Shown: positions 55,201 through 64,000 of the stretch, one piece after another
Layout of the letters: each line of letters begins with the position of its first letter
Position numbering within the stretch: position 1 is the first letter of the stretch
DNA from: Hippasteria phrygiana
Taxonomy: Eukaryota; Echinodermata; Asteroidea; Valvatida; Goniasteridae
Direction of reading: 5' to 3'
Assembly (NCBI GenBank): GCA_037893225.1
Contig: JAZGUH010000759.1
Location: forward strand, 272,376 to 336,375
DNA length: 64,000 nucleotides
Made by a program: the position numbers and the translations under genes
Notes under the pieces: generated by a model
Database searches by the model: none
What the model was told of the DNA's origin: nothing
The model's input: the letters and a program-made list of their open reading frames with translations, nothing else

Positions 55201-56200
55201 ATACGGCAATGGATGCTACAAGATAAACTCATGATAAATGATTCCAAAACTGAATTGATCATTATTGGTAGTTAACAACAATTAACTAAATTGACTATAC
55301 CTGGTATCAAAGTGGGAGATTGTACTATTTTACCATCATTACAAGTTCGTAACTTAGGTTGCTGGTTCGACCCTAAACTGAGTATGAATAAACAGATTAC
55401 CACCACATGCTCCACTGCTTTTTATCACATTCATAATATTAATAGAATTAGAAAGTACTTGTCGAGAGATGCATTAAATACTTTAGTTCATGCATTCATA
55501 ACCAGTCGTCTTGATTATTGTAATAGTTTATATTAGGCCTATGGTCTACCAAATTCACAATTAGTTAAACTTCAACGAGTTCAGAATGTTGCTGCCAGGC
55601 TTGTTTGTAGAAAACAATCGTGGAGCCATGTGACACCACTACTACATCAATTACATTGGTTGCCTATACAATTCCGCATTCAGTTTAAAATCCTTCTTTT
55701 GACTTTTAAGGCGCTTCATGATCTTGCTCCCAGATACATTATCGATATGTTAAAAGTTAAAATTAAATCCAACTATTCCCTTCGGTCTAATGGTCGGTTC
55801 CTTTTAGATCATCCATCTGGAAGAATGCAAAAAACTATGGGGGACCGTGCATTCGCACAAGCCGCTCCCACTTTGTGGAACCAACTACCAGCCGAGGTTC
55901 AGTCAGTTCAGTCCCTTCCAGTTTTTAAGACTAAGCTTAAGACATTTCTTTTTAAAAAGGCATTTGAATAAGACTGAATTGTTATTATTGGTTTATTTTA
56001 CATGTAGGCTTTTTATTTTTGTAGTTTAAGTTTTATAAGTTTTTACAGTGCTTTTTTTCTTGAATACACGTATATGTAATGTTATTATTTTTAAGATTAA
56101 TGTTAATTTTTTTATTTCTAATACATAATTGTCTGTAATGCGCATTAAAACATGTTTATGGTTTCTGCGCAAAATAAATAAATTATTATTATTATTAATA
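52240..56200 (+). mobile_element. CR1-like LINE (non-LTR retrotransposon)
   Basis: One long, decayed ORF2-type coding region (52455-55971) is followed by a short 3' UTR ending in (attatt)n-like DNA (about 56177-56200), as in CR1/L2-type elements. The 5' limit near 52240 is estimated from a gagggcgctgttgatcagctg block. No target duplication was found. Confidence 0.8.
52455..55971 (+). pseudogene. LINE ORF: 2A-like leader, AP endonuclease, reverse transcriptase
   Basis: The N-terminus is hydrophobic (residues 3-19, FVLLLMVFTGQLLALGF) and a 2A-like DVSKNPGP lies at residues 108-115 (52776-52799). Endonuclease words (LCTLNTRSVKNKSADF, ADIFALAETWF, RIGGGTAVLFRD, VVVYRPP) end at a frame change near 53520. 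The GDFNxH part is missing (apparent deletion near 53560-53580). RT follows: LDPIPTQLV, RPISNL, LVLLDLTAAFDTVDH, GVPQGSCLGPLLFSIY, catalytic YADD (about 55107). Stops at 55273 and 55534 break the C-terminal part, which ends in the CR1-like LHQLHWLPI ... GDRAFAQAAPTLWNQLP. The copy is inactive. Function: nick the target and reverse-transcribe its RNA onto it. Confidence 0.88.
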
Positions 56201-56220
56201 TGGTCATGCACTGCATGCAG

Positions 56221-56410
56221 GAAAAAATGCTTGGAAAAAGGTGAAATATGTTTGCCCTTTAATGAAAATGAATGCCCGATCAACCCCGTACTGCTGGTCC
56301 AGACGAAATTGAATGAACAATACGATGTTTCTAATTTGAACGCATCTTTTACAGGGACGATTGTGAAGCTAAAAGATGAAAGTATATGCTCGGATAGTGA
56401 AATTGAATAA
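56221..56410 (+). CDS. putative terminal exon
   Basis: A possible acceptor (catgcag at 56220) is followed by an in-frame segment KCLEKGEICLPFNENECPIN ... TGTIVKLKDESICSDSEIE and a TAA at 56408-56410. The C-terminus is acidic (SDSEIE). The sequence looks coding in composition, but I recognise no family. It lies directly after the LINE tail, so it may be part of a host or element gene. Confidence 0.3.
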
Positions 56411-57076
56411 TTATTTTTGATTGTCAAATGACGATCTGCGTGTTAGTTAAATTTCAATCTAAACTGAATGAGACAGGAGTTAAAATGAACGAAAACATGG
56501 TGAAATTGGCCTGGAAAAACTATACTATATGCTTTGTCTAAATCCTCGACCGCTACTATAGCGTAATTTGCATGTATTTATGTTAGATAGGCCTATTTAT
56601 TTTTTCCCAAAAAAGTTAAGACAGTGCTTGCAAAAAAGGTCGGCGGCATTAAAATTATCAAATTATTTTGTAGCAAACGATGTATCAGAATGGAAAGTGA
56701 AATTTTCAAACATCATGCAACTCCATGCTATGCCTCTCTGTCCATAGGCTACTGCCCACCTCGTCCAAGCCAGCACTTTCTATATCCGTACTCGCATCGC
56801 TCACACAACGTCTGCAAATGGGGAGCAGGCCGATCCCTGTTTTTTCCCTGTCCACTTCTGTGAGTGCCGTCTTGTAACTTTAACATCCTTCCGAAAAAGA
56901 AAGAATGTCGTTTTACTTTAACTTTAATATTTATTCAAAGCAGTGTTGATGATTTATTTTGCAGGAAATATTTTGGTTTTATTGTTATTTTTTTCTTTTT
57001 CTTTTTTCTTCTATTACCAAACAAAAAAGCGCCCTGGTTATGTTTGAAAACAAGTTAAACTCTGTGCGATAAAATT

Positions 57077-60000
57077 TAGGGCTGTCCCGAATATACCGAA
57101 TATTCGACTATTCGATCGTCAACCGAATATTCGAATACCTTTTTGCCGGTTCGAATATTCTAAAAAATATAATATGCACGTACAGATACGTGTCAATCGC
57201 AATTTTTTGTGGACGGAGGTTTATTGTTCCTGTCTGTAAAACCCTTGATACAACAGGGGCATGCAAAAATATGCCGTTTGAACGGTCAATCGCCATAATT
57301 GGGAGCACGGCGAGTTAAGACACGCAGGATAGCCTTTGAAAAGCCCAGCCAGGCCGCAGGAAGGCCGCAGCCTGTCTGCTTTTTTAATCCTTAGACGATG
57401 ACAATAGACACAGACTTTGTGAATGGACGACTTGACACCTTCCTCGCTGGCCCTGCCTTGACTGACAGATGAGCTCTCTATTATGTGTGTCTCCACTGGT
57501 TGCATTCCTGCATAACAAAAGAAGACCCCTGCCGCCTTGCCCGGTGTCTTTGATTTTAGTGATTAACATGTGGGGATTATGTGGTTAGCTACTATCGGGC
57601 TAGCCGAGCTATAAACCAGAAATGCCCGGTTTATCGCCAGCCACATGCACGCACAGTGCATCGCGCACGCTTACTGCACGATGAACGGACAGTGTTGGCC
57701 AGTTTCCCATCGTGACTAGCGTCGTGCATAGTGGTGTGCACGACCTAAATTCTCCATTATTGTTAAGAATAATCGACTGTAAATATTGTTGACATTAAGG
57801 CAAGTTTTTATCATTTTTCGGACCATTTTTTTTTATAGTTTTCGTAGCGTTAATGGTAATAGTTTAGGCTGAAATTCGCATATAATTGAATACCCCCTTT
57901 CAATCAGCACAAAAAAATTGCAAAATTTATCTTTTTCGACATACCAACCCTATTTTTGAAAGGCATGTAATCGGAAGCAGAACGTGAACTATTTGTTTTC
58001 TTCGGCCTTAACATTTTTTTCGGTTCAGGATTATTCTTTTAAAATGCTAACTAAAACTTCTCGAGTTTTTAACCATAAGATTTCGTCAGATGAGAAAACC
58101 CACTGTACGTTATAAAATAATCGGTATGTTCGATGTGACCAGAGAATTTCCCTTGTTCCCCTTTTAACCCCTTGCCACCAGTTTACCCAAATATGTGCAG
58201 GTTGAAATTGCCACCTGGCCGGTTGACGTCTATACATGTCAATTTCTGCATTTTCAATCCATTATTGGGGTATTGTGTACGTTGGCAATTTTATTGCCTG
58301 GCGCCCATATGAAATCCGGTGTCAAGGGGTTAAGACATGTCAGACGATTTTTAATATTTGTAATGAAACCTTCAGGATGACTTTGAAATTACTGGTAGTC
58401 GAGCACCACCTGGCTGGATTTGTGCAATATTTTCGATCTCGCCATCACCCAATGCCTGCTGGATAAATGTACCGGTAGTACTCTCCAGATGCCAAGTGTG
58501 GTTGGCTTGGAATATTCTTTGTTTTATTTTCGCAGGCTTTTTTGCAGTCCAGGGGCGGCCTACACAAAGAACCTCTGGAGCTGAACCCGAACCCATTGTA
58601 TACATTTTGTTACATGGTATTACAACGTTTGTATACCTCGCAAAAGTTGAGCTGTCAATCACTTTAAAAGGTTTCAGGGCTCCTGGGGTGGAGAATTTTT
58701 TTTATTTCAGACGTACTTTTCTTTTAGGGCAAATGGATACTGACATTGCAATGAGTTCTGATTTGTTTTAAACATACATGATGTAGCTTGTCGGAACAGG
58801 TGAGCATTAATATTCCAAGCAAATGATACAATAATCCATCCTTCCGTTAAATTCAGCCACAAGGAGGGTACACATTATTCTCCTTGCTCGACGTTAAATA
58901 CGGCAATCGATGGATTTATTTAATCAGCTATGTGTCCCCTTTGTGTTATATTTGTTCTGCTTGCTCTAATTTTCTGGTGATTTTCACGGAAAGGTTGCGT
59001 TCAGCCCGCCCACTAGACTATTGACGGGTACCAGCGAATTGTGTAGATACCAACAGTCAATTCGCGTGAATCAGCTGATTTATTTAGAGCTTATTAGCAG
59101 ATGAAATGGATACGCCCACTAATTTGCATAGATTTAAATATAGCTCATTGTAAAAAAACACATTTTGATAAGTTTTCAGGGTCAAATTTATGACAATTAC
59201 ACTGGGGGTAACCAAAAGGGTAACAACAGAGGTTTAAGTTTTGAAAACAATTTCTTTGCAATACAATCGGAATAATTTGGTCTAATTTTGGTGAAAATTA
59301 TCATTTTCAAGCTGCCTACCATGGATAGGAAATACACCATTTTTGTAGACTATAAATAGATCGCCTGTCTAATGTTACTTGGTGATTTTCACTGCAAAGT
59401 TAAGGGCAGAGTGCCGGCGCTGCCCGCCATGTTTGGGGTTCATGGCTCAATACGTCCCCCGCAGTACGAAGCGCCCCAGCTGTCAGTTTTTTCTTATTTT
59501 TTCTAGTAAAAAGAAACCTGTTAGTACATGCACATGAATTCCCGGTTTTGTTTTACATCGCAATGAACGCAGCACCATCAACGTTCAGTGATCTCTTCTT
59601 AAAATTGACGTGGCCAGTTTAGAAGTATACGGTGACTTTTAAATAATCTACTAACTGGGCTCATTTTGTTAGGGCATCTAAAATACTTTGTGGATGGAAT
59701 AGACAAGAAGACATGGCCGCGAAGTAACGTCAAACATCCTGGGGTTGTCCCGTAAATTCGGATTTATTGACTACATATTTATAAACCCCAACACTAAATA
59801 TTTAGAAACACTCTGTTCTAATTTACAACTCAAATAGGTTTGCCATTCCTGTGATAAAAAAAATTTAAAAAAATGCATTCACCCAAAATAGTGTACAACT
59901 TAGATACATATAAAAAATTAAAAAACAGGCATTAAAGTGTGTCACCATTTTATTGGTCTAATTACTTTAATACCTCAAAATTGTTGATTACTACGATAAA

Positions 60001-61702
60001 AATGCTGATGATGTACTGAGGTTAAAATAAAATAAAAACACCTTCAGCTTTGGACAGTCATCTTGGTCTAGGCCTACAGCCCAGTCTTTTGTCAGTCCTC
60101 TTATATATTTAAGAAATGATACACCTCTTTCTACCTGCAACTTGATAATTTGAAAATACTGCCCAAAGTTCATTTTAACTTTGGGGTTGTAGGAAGAGTT
60201 GTTGTATAATTTGCTAAATTTGTGGATTTATTATTATTTTTCCCAGGGGTAGGGAACCAGGTAGATAATGGTAGTAAAAGAAGTACAAAAAAAGTGTTTC
60301 AAATAAAAAAAAAAAACCGGAACGATCGATTCGGCCAGGCCGCTAGAAAGCCCAGCTTTCTTGACTGGCATTACATCTTTCATCCATAGTTAATACTGTC
60401 GGCCCATCACAGGAATTCCCCCACTTAAAGAGGAAAGAAAACCAATTTGCATGTTTTTACTTTAGTGGCTTTTCTGAGAGCTTATGCCTCCCCAAACCTA
60501 ACAAAGTAGGTTTGAAGAGTTTATGCATGGATTTGGCAATTTTAGAGAAGTTTTACTTTGGAGTCTCTTTCGCTCAGAATCAGAAAAGCTCGGGGTCAAC
60601 CGCGTGTTTGCAATCCAATCGTGTGACGTAGCTGCGTGGAGATAGATGACGTCACTATGCGAGTGCCCATTGTGTTTCTATCCGTACGTGTGTACTATGT
60701 GTTGCTTTTGTCATATTTTTAATGTTCCTGGCGGTGCATTATTGCATGAACGTTGCACTGATGAGTTTTTCATTATTTTTTAATGGGGTCTTTGTGGAGC
60801 AGGAAGCTTACTCGTGTCTTATTCATCCATATTTTGACACTGAAATTTGGGTTTGGAATTTGTGTGGATGGAGAGATATACCGTACACTGTGGAGACATG
60901 AAAACAATAGAGACAAAGGGACTGAATAGGTCTCCACCAGGCAATTCTATGGGTTAGGTTGTCTCCACAAGGAATTTTTTGTACAAAGATTATGGGGGTT
61001 TGCTTAAGTACAGGGACAAAGGGGAGAACAATGCCATGTCTCCACAGGGCTGCAAAAACGCAGAAATGTGGATGGATTTGTGTGTGCGCCGCGAACATAG
61101 TCTGGTAACTGCATTGTATCTGTCTCAATGAAATGAATAAGAAAATTAGCTGGCCTGACGTTTCCAAATTCCAACTGACTTTGAGAAAGAACTTGCTTAA
61201 GTTCGAAACGTCGGGCCAGCTAGAATATACAAGCTCTCAGAAAAGCCAATAAAGCGGAAAAATGCAACTTGGTTTTCTTTCCTCTTTAAATACCTATTAG
61301 GGAACAATACATCTTCAACAAAGAACCCTCGAAAATGAGCTACGCTTGGCTGGGCTGTGGCACAGCCTAGCCTGCAAGAAGCCCAGCTTTAATGATTGAC
61401 ATGTTGCCTTTTGTTAGAGAATCTAGACACACAAAAGGGAGATAAGCTGGCCGCAAGGCGGCGGCCTGGCCGGGCTTTTCATAGGCTTTCCTGCGTCTTT
61501 GATCTCGCCGTGCTCCATGTAACACACCGGCGTGCTTTTACGTTCAATATTTCTTTTACCGATGTGGCATGCACTGAAAAACTTGATCGGTGAGTATCGA
61601 ATATTCGAATATTCGGTCGAATCCAGTTTCGAATATTCGGATACTAAATTATTCGAATACTAAATTATTCGAATACTAAATTATTAGAAAATGAACAGCC
61701 CT
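57077..61702. mobile_element. 4.6-kb hAT-type DNA transposon, non-autonomous
   Basis: Ends are TAGGGCTGTCCCGAATAT and, inverted, AGGGCTGTTCATTTTC. ATAAAATT flanks both sides (57069-57076, 61703-61710), a perfect 8-bp target duplication, the hAT hallmark. Subterminal attcgaatattcg words and a longer inverted block (ggccgc-rich, tagcctttgaaaagccc / gggcttttcataggctt) extend the similarity at about 57290-57370 and 61440-61520. No hAT transposase frame is visible. A TTAA-flanked element (60429-61285) is nested in it. Confidence 0.85.
60429..61285. mobile_element. 857-bp TTAA-flanked TIR element
   Basis: TIRs AGAGGAAAGAAAACCAA(T/G)TT ... ggcttttctgagagctt match the element at 18636-20893 in the opposite orientation. 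TTAA on each side (60425-60428, 61286-61289). Its left 300 bp are homologous to the right end of the larger element, including the block gacgtagctgcgtggagatag. It also contains a small palindrome around gcctgacgtttccaaat / cgaaacgtcgggccagc. No coding capacity. Confidence 0.8.
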
Positions 61703-62046
61703 ATAAAATTATGTGTAACTGAGCACACCTTTCTACAGCAACCTGTACCATACGTTCAAGTTCCTCAGGTGGAAACCACAATTGATTGGGCGTGTCACAT
61801 GTTTTACATTTCTGCTGCCATTTCTTAGCGATCCGTTGGCTTCGCAAATCGAGGGTCAGCCACGCCAGGTACGTACTCCAGGATTTCCGACAATTCTGGC
61901 AACGTCGGCAAATTGCTCTCCCATAAACGGTTTGAAAAGATAAGTTCCTGGGAATTGACCGAGGATCAAGGTTATCAAAGTAATCCATAAAAACTTCTCT
62001 GATGATTCGTGTCATTGCGTCCACAGATGTCAAACCAAGCAATTGT
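61701..62046 (-). CDS. 3CxxC zinc-finger exon (RTP/ZAR1-like)
   Basis: A splice acceptor (ttttaccttag at 62047-62057, minus strand) opens a frame reading QLLGLTSVDAMTRIIREVFMD, YGRAICRRCQNCRKSWSTYL, LRSQRIAKKWQQKCKTCD and LWFPPEELERMVQVAVERC. CxxC pairs around a W-S core and a QxCxxC before a P-rich segment are the pattern of 3CxxC domains (receptor-transporting and zygote-arrest proteins). The frame ends in LHIIL and a TAG at 61703-61701, the TAG being formed at the hAT junction. On the far side of the hAT the frame would run four codons more (SHRV) to a stop. Probably the last coding exon of a host gene whose upstream exons lie to the right. Confidence 0.65.
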
Positions 62047-62101
62047 CTAAGGTAAAAGACAAAAGAACAAAATAAGAATTCCATCTCATTCTATTTTGTG
62101 A

Positions 62102-62175
62102 CCAGTGGCGTATCCAGCGGGGGAGGGGGGGGGGGGGGGGGGGGGGGGGGACTTGACCCCCCCCCCCCCCCGCGG
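62102..62175. repeat. G-run/C-run hairpin next to a TIR-like end
   Basis: cagtggcgtatccagcggggg resembles the end of the MITE at 29429 (cagtggcggatctacgg), followed by a G run and a C run. The other end was not found within the window. Confidence 0.55.
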
Positions 62176-64000
62176 CATAAAAGGCGTCATAAAAACAAAA
62201 GGAAAGTATTTTAAGACTGTTTTAAGATAGTTCAGACGTTGTTTGCCCTCCCCGACACAAAAAGCTACGTTGATGCTTTATATAGGTTTTCCCAGCCCAT
62301 TTAAACAAGAAATTTAATATCAGTTTTGTTTGACAATGAATGCTCCTCTACTAGCATTCATTTGTCAAACTGTCATTCGATTTCATTACTTGATTATTCA
62401 CTCGGCAAATAAGATTATTCAAATTCAAATGGTATTATAGTTCATTCAATTTCCTCAGAGCCGCTTAAAAAGATTTCTCAGGAATTAAATTTCATCAATA
62501 GGCAAACATTTGTCACACGTTGACATATATTCCTATTTGTATTTTCCTGTAGAGGCTGATATTTCGAGGAAAATTAATTATACATTGGTTTTTAGTACAC
62601 ACACGTCTTTGTAAAGCCTATTTTGGACATAAAGATGACGGCCCGTGGTCAACAGAGAAGATTGACCAATGTAGATAGGGAGAGGAAAAACATCGCAAAA
62701 TGTCAAAGCATAATAGGGAAAAATACCTGCCGAGAAACAGAACATGTTATAACGATGAAGTCCTTAAATAGCCCCTTGTTTTCACAATCCTTTGTTTCCA
62801 ATCAATATCACATGGTCCGAACATTAACAAAATTATAGAATACATTAAAATGACCTGTGAAAAACAATCACAAAACAAATTGATAGGCCATTTGATTTAT
62901 ATTTTTCAACGTTGACTTGACTTCAAAAGGGGCTTAATCAATAATAATGGGATAACAACACAAAAGGAAGAATTCCAATTCAGACAACAGGAAATAAAAG
63001 TTCAGTATTGGGTTGGTTTTTTTAACCTTCATCGACGATTCCCCCCCCCCCCATAAAATTCCATCTTATGAATAGAAAAAAAATTCAAAAGACTTTACAT
63101 GTGCATGTGCATATGCATAACAAGGTAACAAATCGTAAGATGAAATTAACCATATTCAACTGAATACACAAAATGTGAAATTGACTGTCCATAAACGAAA
63201 AAGATCAACACAATCAGATACAAAATCCCGTGCGCTTTGATGACTCTTAATTTGATTGCACCATTTGGAAATACATAGTGAAAATTAAACTGTCTAAGGG
63301 TAATGAAAATGTAGTTTTGAATGTCTAAAACGATATCATGTGTACACGAAAACGAAATTGAATGCAGTAATATCGAAAAAACGCGTTAATTTAAATGAGT
63401 GTCAATGAAAATTAAGTAAATTTTGCTGAAACTGGCCGAGAAAACCTTAATTATACAAGTATAGGTGGCGATGCTCCGATGGGTCATTCAGTGTTGATAA
63501 AGAGTGACTGGCAACGTAATATCCGAGTCATAAAGGACATGCCGCGGGGGGGGGGGGGGTCAGAAATTTTGGCCACTGAATTAGTCCCAATGGGAAAATC
63601 CGGGTTTATTGTCCCAAAGTTTCCTAAACCCCTGCAAGATAAAAAAAGAAAAAGATAACCTAACCATATAGTCCTCCTTGACAGAATCACACAGATCGAG
63701 TCTGGCTTGAACTAAACAGCCCATATTTTCCGGAATGGTAGTCACAGGTTGAGATATGCAATATCATGGCTCTCCAATTGCACTGCCTATACTATAATAA
63801 AATTAGCCTATGGCAACGAGACAAAGAAAGACCATGCTATGATTATGCTTTGACTTACTCTGCTTGGTTTTCCGACCATGTGACCACCGTACACCCGCAG
63901 TTTCACTGCAAATAATTGCGCGTGTTGTTCAATGGCCAAAAACAATTGAAAATGTTCAACACAAACTCCCACAGAAACATGAACAGTCGAGGAATGGTGA
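62176..64000. other. no gene seen
   Basis: AT-rich, intron-like DNA with homopolymers at about 63040-63052 (C) and 63546-63559 (G). It could be intron of the 3CxxC gene, which reads leftward. No exon is supported. Confidence 0.4.

Noticed and set aside
57077..61702. Autonomous hAT with transposase
   Set aside because: No frame longer than about 115 codons and no hAT dimerisation or RNase H-like motif in the element.

Overview
This is eukaryotic DNA, almost certainly from an invertebrate animal genome. There are no dense prokaryote-like genes. Putative host exons are short and flanked by canonical splice sites, and most of the window is transposable elements of animal type: BEL/Pao, DIRS, a CR1-like LINE, hAT, TTAA-flanked and foldback elements. 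The mix (an autonomous-looking BEL, a DIRS element with a tyrosine recombinase, a LINE with a 2A-like peptide) and the repeated palindrome TAGGCCTA fit a marine deuterostome, perhaps an echinoderm. That guess is weak and rests on general knowledge.

Layout. 0.2-10 kb: nested foldback and TIR elements, several interrupting one another, with exon-like fragments inside. 11.3-18.5 kb: a nearly complete BEL/Pao retrotransposon with 638-bp LTRs that differ by one base on visual comparison and a single 1873-codon Gag-Pol frame. 18.6-20.9 kb: a TTAA-bounded element carrying a CpG-rich block and a first-exon-like ORF ending at a consensus splice donor. 21.6-41.8 kb (continuing at 51.2-51.4 kb): the relic of a linear-virus-like genome. 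It has a B-family (protein-primed type) DNA polymerase with an embedded endonuclease VII-like zinc domain, a PCNA-like clamp, a poxvirus/NCLDV-type late transcription factor VLTF3, another conserved-looking protein, and about 1.5-kb terminal repeats. This relic is cut by a DIRS element (22.4-27.75 kb), a 4.2-kb TIR element with CTA duplications (28.76-32.93 kb) and a 9.4-kb element (41.77-51.17 kb) that contains a 106-bp satellite. 52.2-56.2 kb: a decayed CR1-like LINE. 57.1-61.7 kb: a 4.6-kb hAT element with a perfect 8-bp target duplication, inserted at the end of a minus-strand exon encoding a 3CxxC zinc-finger (RTP/ZAR1-like) protein. 62.1-64 kb: no gene seen.

The virus-like relic is the most interesting part. 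Two partial copies lie in opposite genome orientation: [terminal repeat A, PolB, PCNA, VLTF3 fragment] followed by [terminal repeat B, unknown gene, VLTF3, PCNA reversed]. Laid over each other they imply a parent genome with inverted terminal repeats, PolB and PCNA transcribed inward from one end, and the unknown gene and VLTF3 transcribed inward from the other, meeting tail to tail. PolB has at least ten breaks, whereas one VLTF3 copy keeps a full 319-codon frame. I do not recognise this gene combination as a described family. No capsid, ATPase or integrase gene is in the window, so its placement (Polinton/adintovirus-like, NCLDV-like or between) is open.
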